Source: Nosema muscidifuracis (Eukaryota > Microsporidia > Nosematidae). From it: 64,000 bases of DNA. Below the pieces are notes generated by a model that was given only the letters and a program-made list of their open reading frames with translations, did not search any database and was not told the origin of the DNA. This document shows positions 12,284-23,696 of this stretch, one piece after another (the stretch's first letter is position 1; every line of letters starts with the position of its first letter). The position numbers were made by a program, and so were the translations under genes. The stretch spans positions 286,965 to 350,964 of the forward strand of contig JAIOKI010000024.1 of assembly GCA_028335825.1 (NCBI GenBank), read 5' to 3'.

Positions 12284-13551
12284 ATGTTGATTTTTTTATT
12301 AGGAATATTATCAAATAACATAGTTGATTTACAATCTTACTTAGATGATCAGAAAGTATATGAAGATAATCTTGTTAAATTTAAACAACAATATGAGAAT
12401 AAAATAGCTTATGATGTATTGTATTTAAGACATTCTGTTCTGATTTAAATAAATATTCTGATGAAGATATAGCTCGAGATGAATGTAAAGGCATCTACTA
12501 TGCATTACAAATATTCGATTTCTATAACTTTATATTAAATGTTGATTGCTATTTAGTACCAGCCATATTTGATATAATAAATACTAAAAAAACTACTCAT
12601 ATGGATAAATTACTTCTTAAGATTCATTACATAATCTGTAATATGGATAAATATGCAGAATGTTTTAATAATAAAAGCAGTTTACAAGATTTTTATAGCA
12701 ATAAAGATTTTACTGGAAAGTTTTTTGATAAATCGCTAGTAAAATTTGCTGACAAGAAATATGAAATTAAATTGAAAAAACAAACTGATTTTCAAACAAA
12801 CCCATATCAAAATATAATTTACAAAGTATTCTGGGCTGAATTTAATAATATAGTAAACGATTATGAAAATTTTGATAGTAAAATTATTTCTCAGAATTTA
12901 GATGACTACTTTAACTTTGATTTTTTAGAAGAAAATTTTTTTATGGTAAGTAAAAATAAATATATAAAAAATACTGAAAAAATTATTATAGAATCTAAAA
13001 AAATTGATAAAGTAAATTCACGAAATTATTCTGAGAAAGACTTACAGATTATTAGAATACTGATGTACTATATGAAGCATAAGTGTTCATTTGTAGGACA
13101 ATTTAATTTAGATCACTTTATCTTACTACTAAAATATTTTACTATAAATTTTAATTTAAATATAGTGGTTAATCATACTTTTAACGAAAAATTTGCTCCT
13201 CTTTGTCAAATAATTTCGATAGATGGAACAAATGTTGAAAATTTAATGTTTTTTTACGAGAAATTGCTCAATAAAACTGAATTTATTGAACCAATAATCA
13301 AAGAGAATATAAGAAATGAACAGTTACATTCTTTTACTACTTTATTAGATCAAGAAACTTATTCATTTGATTCAAAAGAAGGATTAAGTGTGGGAAAGCA
13401 TGGATGTTTAGTATTATCTTGCAATCATTTTATCGGATACAAATCTATAAAAGAATGGTTTGATAATTTAATGAATAAATGCCCTTATTGCAGATCCGAT
13501 ACAGTACCTCTTATATACTTTGAAAGTCAGTTATATCTAGTTGAAAATTAA
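12284..13551 (+). CDS. Putative secreted protein with C-terminal RING-like zinc-binding segment; one apparent frame shift
   Basis: The ATG at 12,284 follows a CCC triplet and opens with MLIFLLGILSNN, a signal-peptide-like start. Coding in this frame stops at 12,448. It continues without a gap in the frame of the long downstream stretch ending at 13,551, as expected if one T is missing near 12,432. The total is about 420 residues. The C-terminus has LSCNH followed by CPYCRSD about 25 residues later, the second half of a RING-type finger. A clear first Cys pair is not visible, so the finger is incomplete or divergent. A secreted or vesicular RING-like protein would be unusual. It has no recognised homologue and lies among other lineage-specific genes. 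Confidence 0.6.
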
Positions 13552-15321
13552 TTAAAAAACATTTTATTTAAGCATTGATATTTTACCTAAAATATAATTT
13601 AAAAATTCTTTTCTTCTTAATATTGATATTTATCAAATTATTAAAACTTACTACCAGGTACTTCATTATATCAAAATGGTTTGTTTAATTGTGATTGTTT
13701 TTAATATCACTATATAGATTCAATACTTAAAACTTCTTTAAATTTTCATCATGAGTTCGTTATTAAAAATTTATTTGTTCAATTCAATCTTCAATATAAT
13801 TTATCTTCTCAAAATAACCTCTTTTAATCATCCAGTGTCAAAAACAATCAAGTTTTTTTATATTAAACACTATTAAGTTCTTTTTTGTATAAGACAGCTT
13901 AATTAGATAATACTTTGTTTTATTTATTTTTAAAATATATAAAATGATGTTTCTATTCTCTTTATTTTTTAGTTCAACATAATATTTAATAAATGATATT
14001 AAATTTTTTAGCATTCAATTTAGTTTTACATTTCATTTCACACATTACTTTATTTATATTCCTAATTTTCTTCTATTAATATTATATACTTGTTCTTTTC
14101 TTTATTTAGTAATATAACAATATCAAGCATATTTCTGTGTTTTTTTACTAGTTCGTTAAACTTTGTAAAATCATCTATAAAAAGAAGAGGTGATTACAAA
14201 AAATTGTTCATTATATGATCGATCTCAAATTTTAAAATCTACAAGATATCAAAGATAATTGAATATCGCCTTGAAAAACCTCTTTTAGTTATTTTAATTG
14301 TTTAATATTTTTTTAATTGTTCTAGTATCTAAATTAAACTTTTTATTTTTGTAATCTTAAGCTTTTATTGATATAATTAAATATCAGTGTTTCGCTTAAT
14401 AGTATAAATCAAAATATTTTTTAATTCTTAATACATTATTCATCAATATTTTTTCTTTCTAATTCTTTTTTAATCTTTATTCATAAATGTTTTACCATCG
14501 TTAAGCTTTTAAAATTCCCTTAAATATTCTTATTTTAAAATATTCGACTTTCTAATTTAAGTCTTGTTATATATTTTCAATTAAAATTAGTACAATTTCA
14601 TTACATGTAGCCACTTATAGTATCATTCTTAGTTTAAATTTGTATAAAAAAACTGAGTGATTATCTAACAGATTATATTTCGTTTCTAATATTCTCAGGT
14701 AAATAATCACTTATTTTTTTACATTTGTAAAATATCATTGAACTATTAACAAAAATTTGATATTTCATTAAAATTTTGATCAATTTAATTTAAAACAAAT
14801 TAATGATTTACTTTATTTATAACTTGAAGTTTAATTGATTAAAGAATTTGTAGTTAAATGGATTGAAAAATTTAAGATTAATTGATTAAAGAATTTGTAG
14901 TTAAATGTATTGATAAATTTAAGATTAATAGATTTAATAATTTGTAGTTTAATATATTAAAGAATTTGTAATAAAATTTATTGAAAAATTTAAGATTAAT
15001 TGATTTAATTATTTGTAGTTAAATGGATTGAAGAATTGATAGATTAAAATATTTTTGATTCGAGAATTTAAATCTTAAATATTTATTTTTTCTATTAACA
15101 TTGTATTTTACAATATTTATAAGTTTAAATTTTAATTAATACTTTATAGATTTATTTTAATTAAATAATTATAAATATATTTTGATAAAAATTTAGAGTA
15201 TGTTAAAATATGATATATATCAATTTTATACATTTTTTTTTCACTTTTAAAATATCAAATTTTAATTAAATATCATTAATTAAAAATAAAATATATAAAG
15301 ACATAAACCCTAAAAATTAAA
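13552..15321. other. Gene-free AT-rich spacer with a tandem repeat
   Basis: No gene was recognised over 1.77 kb. T-rich on the plus strand with no long open frame. It ends in the approximately 49-base repeat at 14,825-15,045, annotated separately. Confidence 0.55.
14825..15045. repeat. Imperfect tandem repeat, about 49 bp unit, 4-5 copies
   Basis: Each unit contains GAATTTGTAGTTAAATG or a close variant, followed by GAAAAATTTAAGATTAAT. Copies diverge by several bases, so this is not very recent. It lies about 280 bases upstream of the gene starting at 15,322. Confidence 0.8.
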
Positions 15322-16377
15322 ATGAGGATACCAATAACTAACAACAATAATGAATCAAATAACAATCCAGAGCTAATCGAGACTAATAAAGATGAGGCTA
15401 AAGATCAAAATATTGAAGAATTAGGAGCTCATGAAATTGTTCAAATGGAATCTTCTAACAAGATATCTGCTACGAATTCTACTTCAGAAATATTACGAAA
15501 TCCAAGTACAGGAGCTGATTATGATTATATGGAGAAGTTTATTTACTGGAAATATGATCTTTTAGATTCTAAGATGCCTATATGTAAGATGTTGGAAACT
15601 AAAAATGTTCAAGATGCTGAAAAAATGAAACAGGAACTTAAAATGATACCAAAATGTTTATTTCATTTAAGTAAGAAGATGTGTAATTTTGATCCAAGTT
15701 GTATAAAAATCTTTGCTGACAGTTTAAATTTTTACAAGCCATGTTCGATATTTGATATGCAAAATATTAGCACGGATGATAAATATATAGAAGGATGTGA
15801 TAAATACGATTATCGACCGGTGAATGGAGAAATGGTAAAATATGACGTAGGTAAATATGTTAATGAAGCTAAGGATATTTTTATTAAAAAATTGGATGAG
15901 CTTTGTGATGATAGTAATAAGATTTATGAAGCTAAATACAGTGCGTATGAATTACGTGACGAATGTTTTAACGACTTGAATTGTTTGACTAATACTTTAA
16001 GTCGAGATATTAGATCAGAATGTAAGAATGATCATTTTGAGAATCAACTTAATGAAATTGGTAAAATATTTAATATTGAATTTGAGACAAGACCTCATAA
16101 AGATTTATCAGCCATTGAGGATACTCATCATTATGGAAGAAGATTACGTAGTATTGAAGAAATTTCTACAGTTGAAAATTCTACTGAAGTTAAGTATTTT
16201 GATGTAAATACTGTTGTACCTGTTACGTTTACAGGAATAGTATTGTTAAGTTTATTTGGATTATATTCTATTAAGAATAAGGAGAATAAAATGAAATTAG
16301 GATGTGGTCTTACTGGATCAATTATTATTGCAATATCTTTGATAATCTACTTGATATCATTAAAAATATTTGATTAA
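15322..16377 (+). CDS. Hypothetical Cys-containing membrane protein with two C-terminal membrane segments
   Basis: A 351-residue protein with no recognised family. The first 70 or so residues are polar and Asn/Glu-rich and probably disordered. Residues of about 80-250 carry spaced cysteines (PICKML, PKCLFH, KKMCNF, PSCIKI, KPCSIF, DECFND, LNCLTN), suggesting a disulfide-bonded domain. Two hydrophobic segments follow near the end, VVPVTFTGIVLLSLFGLY and the last 25 residues (LTGSIIIAISLIIYLISL), joined by a basic loop. There is no N-terminal signal peptide at this start. CCC lies about 14 bases before the ATG. The cysteine pattern suggests a surface or secretory-pathway protein of the parasite; this is inference. 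Confidence 0.75.
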   Translation: MRIPITNNNNESNNNPELIETNKDEAKDQNIEELGAHEIVQMESSNKISATNSTSEILRNPSTGADYDYMEKFIYWKYDLLDSKMPICKMLETKNVQDAEKMKQELKMIPKCLFHLSKKMCNFDPSCIKIFADSLNFYKPCSIFDMQNISTDDKYIEGCDKYDYRPVNGEMVKYDVGKYVNEAKDIFIKKLDELCDDSNKIYEAKYSAYELRDECFNDLNCLTNTLSRDIRSECKNDHFENQLNEIGKIFNIEFETRPHKDLSAIEDTHHYGRRLRSIEEISTVENSTEVKYFDVNTVVPVTFTGIVLLSLFGLYSIKNKENKMKLGCGLTGSIIIAISLIIYLISLKIFD

Positions 16378-16500
16378 AAAAATTTCCTTAATATTTAATT
16401 TAAAAAAAGATTCTATTTAATATCATTAAGAATATTTAATTAAAAAAATATCCTACTTGATATCATTAAGAATATTTAATTAAAAAATGCTATAATTTTA
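16378..16500. repeat. Tandem copies of a gene 3' end segment
   Basis: Directly after the stop at 16,377, a segment of about 52 bases with TTGATATCATTAA(G/A)AATATTTAATTA is repeated roughly three times. The first copy includes the last codons and stop of the upstream gene, so the repeat arose by duplication of the gene's 3' end. Confidence 0.7.
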
Positions 16501-16779
16501 TTCATTTTAATATAATATAAATTCTAATGACAATAACAGAAAGATATTAAATTAAAGTTTATAATCTTCTAAAAGATGTAAAATATTTAACTTGACTACA
16601 AAGAGAGAAATTTATTCATATCTTTAAGAATTGAGAAACAAATCTTAGAATTGATTGTATCAAAATCTAAACGTATTAAATTTTACTATTAAGTAAATGA
16701 TGACCTTATAAAATTTAATATATCAAATTTTTAAAATATATTTAAGAAATTAAAAAATAGAATTAAGTGAAGAAATTCT

Positions 16780-17990
16780 TAAGTTTTATGTTAAACAATT
16801 AATTAGTTACAGACTTTGACTTTGAAATTGAGCATATACCAGGGGAAGAAATGGTAGTAGCAGATTCTCTAAGTAGAATTTATACAGCTGAAGAGGAAGA
16901 GAAAAAGAAGAAAATCGATGCAGGAAAGATAAACAAATTGAAGGTAAAAGAAATAAATACGTAAAGTAAGTAGATAGGAAAAGATATGTTTTTTTGATAG
17001 TGGAAGAGAAGGATAGAGAAAAATTAAAAATAGATTGCCATGTGAAGTTAAGTTATAGAAGTAGAACTACGGTATATTATGAGCTGAGAAAGCAATATTA
17101 TTGACTAGTAATAAAAGAGAAAATATAAAGAGATGCGAGAAATGACAGAAATACAATAGAAAGACGAGTAGAGACAACTATTTTATAAATACAACGAGAT
17201 ATTTGGAAAAAGTCAAGATGAATTTAATTGAATTTATAGAAGAGAGGGTTTTCTTAGTAGACAGAATTGATTATTTTATTAGAAGATTATGAGGTAAAGT
17301 TATTAAAAGTAAACAGGCTTCTGAAATAGTCACGTTTTTGGAGAATTTATGCAAAGAGGGTAAGAATCCGGAGAAAATAATCAATGACAACGGCATAGAA
17401 TTTTGTAATGAACGGATGAGTAAGGTTTGTAGGAATTTAAGTATTAAACACAGGCAGGTTATGATAGAACCACATAGAAGTAATGGTAGATTTAAAAGAA
17501 TCATTATGACAATGATAGATTGAATACTAAATAGTAAAAGGTATTATTTTAAGATAAGGTTTACTAAGCAATTGAGAAATGTATTCTAAGCTTCTACACA
17601 GGAATAAAGTGCACCTCAGTAGAAGCATTAGATGACAAGACAGGAACAGTTATGATCGAGAATAGTTCACATGGAAGTTATACTAAGAAGTTTTAGCGTT
17701 GGTACATAAAGCAATTTATAAATAAACAAGAGGTTAAAGTAGCAAAAAATAAAAATTTGAAAGGATGTAATAAGTACAGTTAAGAAAGTTTTTGGACCGT
17801 GGCACAGCGGTTGAAATATATCCAGGTGTTTCTTCTATATTGAGGCTTGAAAATGGAAGATATGTCAAGAAAAGACATTATGATTTAAAAAGACTTAGTA
17901 AGGATGAGAATAACCGTCTAAAGAGGTGATTTTATATTATATTATATTATTAAAACAAAATTTATGTTAAGCACTTATATCGAGATTAAA
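16780..17990 (+). mobile_element. Fossil Ty3/gypsy pol fragment (RNase H end and integrase)
   Basis: The order of recognisable parts is that of a Ty3/gypsy pol gene. First comes the end of RNase H (VADSLSRI near 16,860). Then comes a zinc-binding/core integrase region, including the DNGIEF motif of the DDE core near 17,390. Last is a C-terminal region with FGPWHSG near 17,790. It is followed by the TTTATGTTAAGC motif at 17,961-17,972, a possible LTR edge. Capsid, protease and most of reverse transcriptase are missing. The element is broken in well over ten places and clearly old and inactive. Confidence 0.8.
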
Positions 17991-18186
17991 AGCTCATTAA
18001 AAATCTTTTTTTATACAAATTACTTATGAAATTTGGTGTTCTTTATAGTGTTTCTCTCTTTAAATATTATCACTAATGTACCAATCGAAAGGCTGAATTC
18101 TGCCAGTATAATTTATAAGAATGAACGTGAAATATATTAAAATTTTTTTAATTTGATTAACAATTAAAAAAATTTACCCCATAAAA

Positions 18187-18792
18187 ATGCTTTTATTATC
18201 ATTTTTGAGTAAGACTCTAGTATATAATTTTCTATTTTTAAATATAAGATCAACAGTAGTCTATGAAGATGAAGCTATTCTAAACATCGTATTAAAAAAT
18301 ATTACAGAAACAAAAGATTTGCTTAAAAGATTTGATTCAAATGAAATGATCATAAATTTAAATCTTTTAGATTTACATTTAGAAAAAAACGGAAGTGACT
18401 TATTTTTAAATGAATTTATAAATGAAAATAATGAATTTAAAGTACATTTTGAATCTTTTTTAGATTTAAAAGATTTTTTACCATGCTTAAACGAATATTC
18501 AACTAAAAAATATTTTTATGAATTTTCTGATGTATTTTTGAATGTATATTCAAAATATAAATTAGGAGAAATTCCTCTTGCTGATATAAAACTTTTTATT
18601 AAAAAATATAAGAAAAATATAATTATGCAGATCCTAGGAAGAAACTATTTAAAAAGTAGTAGAATTTTATTGAACCAGTATTTAACAAATTTGGAGAAAT
18701 TCATTAATATTTGTAATTTTCTAAGGAATATTTATACTGTTCTAAAAGTATATTCTATGGAAAAATACTATGATTCAATTTATTTATATTAA
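18187..18792 (+). CDS. Putative secreted protein, divergent member of the local three-gene family
   Basis: 201 residues, with a start supported by CCCC a few bases before the ATG. The N-terminus (MLLLSFLSKTLVYNFLFLNI) is hydrophobic and signal-peptide-like. The rest is helical, Leu/Asn/Lys-rich and has no other membrane segment. The C-terminal part has IKLFIKKYKKN, followed about 25 residues later by LNQYLTNLEKFINICNFLRNIY. The same arrangement (FINKYKTL, then LDIL..Y.N.CYNLRNL) occurs in the genes at 20,545 and 25,055, so it is probably a distant paralogue. No known domain was recognised. Clustering, secretion and divergence together suggest a lineage-specific exported protein, which is inference. 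Confidence 0.7.
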   Translation: MLLLSFLSKTLVYNFLFLNIRSTVVYEDEAILNIVLKNITETKDLLKRFDSNEMIINLNLLDLHLEKNGSDLFLNEFINENNEFKVHFESFLDLKDFLPCLNEYSTKKYFYEFSDVFLNVYSKYKLGEIPLADIKLFIKKYKKNIIMQILGRNYLKSSRILLNQYLTNLEKFINICNFLRNIYTVLKVYSMEKYYDSIYLY

Positions 18793-20544
18793 ATATATTA
18801 ACAGAAAATAACGAGAATTGGCTGTTAGTTTATATATTGTAAATAAGACTATTATTAAAAAATTCATATTATCAATATTTAACAGAATAAAGACTACATC
18901 TTAAAAATAAAATTATAATCTTTAAAAAGTTTAACAATGATTAGATAAACATCTTAACCTATTTATTAGAATAAGAAGAGTGGGTGATCGTACATAAAAA
19001 ATTCTTAACTTATAATATATTTTACAAATTAACATATTTTAATTAAATTGGTTGTAGAGCCAATATGATTTATTTTAAATTTTAAAATGTTATCATTTCT
19101 AGATCTAAATTTTTATAAAGTTGATTTTAGTAGACTAAATAAAAATCTTTCCTTTTTAAAATATATTTAATATTTTATTATTCGACTTCTTAAAGAAAAA
19201 TCTACTTAACAAAGATATTTAAGATTTGTATAAATAAAACTATTTACTCAACAAATAAGATTTATCAAGTCTATATCGTAAGTAGAGATTTTATTTTCTT
19301 ATAAACTAAAGAAACAAATGATAATGTTTCTAATTTAGTTTTATCTTCTTTATCAAAACAATTAATATATTATTTCTTTATCTTGAAAACCGATATTTTA
19401 TGACGTTATATTACATATGATCAAATTACTGATCTCTTATTACAGACTATTGAAGACTTGTCTAATTTGCAACTTATTTATTCATATAATCAAAAATAAA
19501 ATTAGCAGGCATTGTGAAGATTATTACTGCATTATTTTAATTAAGATTAAAAAAATGAGACTTAAAGTTTTATTAAATTTTAAAGTAAAAGGTTTGTTAG
19601 ATAATGCATAAAATAATTGATATGTGATACTAAAACTTATTATTAAAATAAGTATATCTTTAATTAAGCACTCTTCATGGCAGAAGTAATAATATATATT
19701 CTTCCATATTTTATATACTTCTAAAGATATTAAAATTTTTAGATGTATTTTTAAAATAAATAATATTAAAAATTTTTAGTGTCATAAATTTTCTCAAAAT
19801 ATAATTCTATTTGAGATAAATTATGACTTTATATTTTTTCTTCTTTCCCCTTTCTTTCAATATTCTTAAAATTTTATTTAAATTTATCAATGACTATTTA
19901 TAGTTATGAAAGTTGTCAATATGAGAATAAAAATATATAAAGATATTATATTTATCTCAATTGTTGTATGCAGAATGATTACTAAAAAACATATTTATTC
20001 TTAGGGGTTACTCTTTATGTAGCAATGGTGATAAATTAAGCCATGACGTCACCAAGTTACTTGATCCCAACATCAATGAATCTATGTTTAATTAATTTAA
20101 ATTTTTTTGTGACTTGAAATAAGCATTTAAATATAATTTTTTTTGTATTTTTGTTATTGAGATTTTGAAACCAAAATTATTATTTTTACAGCAAAAATAA
20201 GATCAAATTTTTTTAATGTTTTAGTCCGTTTGGGACTGAATAATAGTCAATTTGGTAAATTTGGATTTAACAAAATTATGAATCATTACTATTTATTTAT
20301 TAAAAATATATTAAGTTTTCCATTTAAATTGTCATTGATGACTAAGAATAATTAATTATAATATTTAAAGAAAAGTTGAATAAAAAAATTATTAAATAAG
20401 AAATATAAGTCTCAAAAAAAAACATTACAATTAGAAGTAGATATGGTTAAATAATTATTTTCTTACTAATAAATTTAGTAACAAAGAATTACTCTATTTA
20501 AATATATTATTTTTTGAAATAAATTAAAAAAACTGATAACCCAT
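18793..20544. other. Gene-free AT-rich spacer
   Basis: No supported gene. A 64-codon open frame at 19,417-19,611 has no CCC start signal and random-looking composition. Bases 19,970-20,100 are slightly GC-richer (for example CCATGACGTCACCAAG) but match nothing recognised. Confidence 0.5.
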
Positions 20545-21102
20545 ATGAATTTTGAGGTGCTATCTATAGTATTTATTTTTATCTCATCCAGTCCTACAGA
20601 TCATACTTTACAACATAATAAAATTAATGATTATAATATAAAAGACCAATATATCACCAATTTTATTTATTATATGAATATATATGGTGATTCTCATTTA
20701 AATTATTGGTACGATAGTATTGTTAGAATATCTAATACGAATATGTATTTACGTGATTTAGTCGATAGTTTTTTAACAGATTATTCTAAAATTAGAAAGT
20801 ATATACGTGATAAAGAAGATTTTTTTATATTTGATATTACATTTGAAAATTTTAATATGAAATCTTTTGAAGATACATATAAAGAATTATCATTAGGATC
20901 TATTTCGTTATGTGAAATTAATTCTTTTATTAATAAATATAAAACTTTACTAAATGAAGATTATTCTACGAATATCATACAAATCGAGTGCAATGAGTAT
21001 ATCAAGAAAATATTAGATATATTGAATAGCTATTTAAATTTGTGCTATAATTTAAGAAATCTTCATTTCTTTACATTACTACAAAATACAATAGAAAATT
21101 AA
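20545..21102 (+). CDS. Putative secreted protein, member of a local paralogous family
   Basis: 185 residues. CCC lies three bases before the ATG, and the N-terminus MNFEVLSIVFIFISSSPT is a good signal peptide with likely cleavage near residue 16-18. It aligns over its full length with the 181-residue protein at 25,055. Shared blocks are the MNFE..L start, DSHLN/DGHLN, DYSKIRKYIR/DYSEIKKYIR, ISL.EI..FINKYKTL and N.CYNLRNL. The mature part is all-helical in appearance with few cysteines. No known family was recognised. It is probably exported by the parasite; the function is unknown. Confidence 0.8.
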   Translation: MNFEVLSIVFIFISSSPTDHTLQHNKINDYNIKDQYITNFIYYMNIYGDSHLNYWYDSIVRISNTNMYLRDLVDSFLTDYSKIRKYIRDKEDFFIFDITFENFNMKSFEDTYKELSLGSISLCEINSFINKYKTLLNEDYSTNIIQIECNEYIKKILDILNSYLNLCYNLRNLHFFTLLQNTIEN

Positions 21103-23270
21103 AAAATATTTTTTGATAAAAACTTATTTTAGATAATTTATTTAATTTTTGGATTTTTTTGTATAAAAGTAATTGTTTATTAAAAATTCTCTTTTGGGTT
21201 AAATTTTTATTTTAATATTTTTTTTAATTTAAAAAGCGGGTAAATATTAATATAAATTAGATTATTATTTTTGTATAATTATCATATAAATTCTAGTAAG
21301 CTATTAAATAAAAAGTCACGTAGTAATTAAGTTTAGTCATTCATTAATTAAAGAAAATAAATTAAATAAAAGTTTAATGAAACACATTTCTGGAATGTTT
21401 AATTTGATTAAAAAATATAAACATATATTGAAGATTCAATACTGAACCAAAAATAATATAGAAGTATTTTATTTTTTGTTAATATGTATATAATTGGTTA
21501 GGTGTTTTTTTAATAAAAAATTTATATATTAAAATTAAAAAAAAATTAAGAGAATATAAATTCTAAATAGTTTTGAAAATTTTAGACTGTTTTTTTTAAT
21601 AATTCAAGTAGTAAAAAAATAAATATTTTTAACTTTCTAAATAGTCCGAACTTAAAAAATTAAGATATAAGAATTATTTGTTAGAAAGTGAATCGACACT
21701 GATAATTAGACTACTGAGGATAAATAAAGAATGAGAAATAAGTAATATATTTACGTTTTTTGCTGACGCTTTAAATTGTGAAATGACGACGAATAAATAT
21801 ATACTAGAAAGACTCAGTACTAACTCATATAAAGTTAAACTTATATCTTTTTTATCTTTACTGATTTTTAACAGTAATTTAATCACGTTATCAAATTAAA
21901 TACGAAAAATAAATATTAAAGGAGATGGATTTGACTCCTATCGAAAAAATTATATAATTAATACGACTTGAATACATTATCTTATTTGGATGATCATTTT
22001 ACATTCAAAAAAACAACTTAATTTATGAGTTATGATAAAATAATCTTAAAATTTTAATCATTCACATATAAGTTGATTTCTATTATTCTAGAATCAGAAG
22101 AAAGTAGTTTATTAAATATCTTATACATTTTATGAAATCATCATTTTTTATTTTTTATAACATAAATACACACGGAGATATGTGGTGATTCTATATATAA
22201 TTGATTGTGTATATATTTTTGTATATAGAGAGTTATAACATTAAATATTTCATATATAGATAAGAATTATTCCAATTAGTTTATGGCTTATCTTTTAATT
22301 AAAAATATCGACAAATTTATCATATTTGTTAGTCCATACTGGTATAGTAAAGATAGGGCATTGGTTTATCAAATAAGCAGCTCAATATTGTATCAGATTC
22401 TATATAAGACTTAACGTACTTTTAATATTTATTTCAAAATTAAAAATATTGCTTTTTTATTAAACTTAAATCTTTATCTTGAATATTCTCTAAAAAATAA
22501 TTCAAGGTGTAATTAGCAACTTTACCATCATTGTTATATATGGATTAAAATAAACCGATATTGAAATTGAATTAAACACCATGGTTTTAGTTCAAGTAGT
22601 CCTTTAGTACTAATATTTAATTTAAATTATTTCTGAGCAAAATTAATAATTGTTTTTTTCTATTATCAAGCATATCTTAATTAAAATATTAAATATCCAA
22701 AAAACAACTATACGTCTTTTAATTATCTACATTAATGCATCTTATGAATATGAAGTTTCTAGGAATTTTTTGTACCTAGTAAGGTTCATTAAAATTTTTT
22801 ATTACTTTATCATAATTTTTTGACTTTTATTAAAAATTTTAAATCTATCTTAAAAATAGTAGAAGTTTTTGAAATCGTCATTATTTCCACTAGAAATTCC
22901 ATTTTACATTTCTTTTATTCTTCTTATTCAATCATCAACTTTCTACTCAGGACCAGCAAAATTTTTAAAAGAAAATATTTAAAAATGATGTATTATTTAA
23001 ATAAATAGTATATTAGATATGTTATATAATAAATAATTTTCTTTATTTAAAATCATTTTAGATTTGTTATTTAATAAATGATTGTTAAAAAAATATTTTG
23101 ATGGAATAATATTTATTTATTATAAATTAAAAACGTGAATTTCTAAACAAGTTAAACAAATGTTAATTGATTAATTCACAGTTTATTGATTTTTCTAAAA
23201 AAATTATATAATAAAAACAAAAAATTTAATTTGTTTATTTTTAATAAATTAATTTTTTTTTAAAAAAGCC
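21103..23270. other. Gene-free AT-rich spacer
   Basis: No gene was supported in 2.2 kb. Two short open frames (minus strand 21,674-21,886; plus strand 22,820-23,008) lack an ATG or a CCC signal and look random. Bases 22,150-22,260 contain alternating ATATAT/GTATAT runs. Confidence 0.5.
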
Positions 23271-23696
23271 ATGCTTCTTAGTATTTTATTAAATTTGATT
23301 AAAAGTTCCTCAAATAATTTTAAGACTTGTTTTGATAGTAATAAAACAACAATCAGATTTTCTAGTGATGATGAATACTCAGATCAAGAAAATAATTCCA
23401 TTTCGAGTCTTTATGACGTGATAAGTAAAGTAATAGAAAATGAGATGAGAATTGAAATGGAAAATGATGAAATTGACAGTTCAAAAAAAAATAATGAAAA
23501 TATTTCTAATGTAGAAGATAACGAACAAACCTTTCCAAAAAGGTATTCACCATCTAACCTTGGCGAGTTTATTGATGATCTTGTCGAAATTATTGATCAA
23601 GATTATCCAGATTTAATTAATATATTAAGTACAGATGAAGATTTTTTAAATTCACTCGACATGCAAAATAATCAAGATCAAGAAATTTCTAATTAA
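23271..23696 (+). CDS. Small acidic protein with N-terminal hydrophobic segment, unknown function
   Basis: 141 residues. MLLSILLNLIKSSS could be a short signal peptide or anchor. The remainder is strongly acidic and Asn/Ser-rich (SSDDEYSDQENN, MENDEIDSS), with a more ordered C-terminal part (LGEFIDDLVEIIDQDYPDLI). Only CC precedes the ATG. It sits between members of the small secreted family but does not obviously belong to it. Its protein-like composition stands out from the surrounding spacers, so it is likely a real gene. Confidence 0.6.
   Translation: MLLSILLNLIKSSSNNFKTCFDSNKTTIRFSSDDEYSDQENNSISSLYDVISKVIENEMRIEMENDEIDSSKKNNENISNVEDNEQTFPKRYSPSNLGEFIDDLVEIIDQDYPDLINILSTDEDFLNSLDMQNNQDQEISN

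Noticed and set aside
19417-19611. 64-codon open frame
   Set aside because: No CCC signal, random-looking Ile/Lys/Leu composition, and no repeat or family resemblance.
19980-20100. Possible tRNA or small RNA in a slightly GC-richer patch
   Set aside because: No cloverleaf or box motifs could be drawn.
21674-21886. 70-codon hydrophobic minus-strand frame
   Set aside because: It starts at GTG with no internal ATG, lacks a CCC signal and lies in a long featureless spacer.
22820-23008. 62-codon plus-strand frame
   Set aside because: Non-ATG start and composition expected of random AT-rich DNA.
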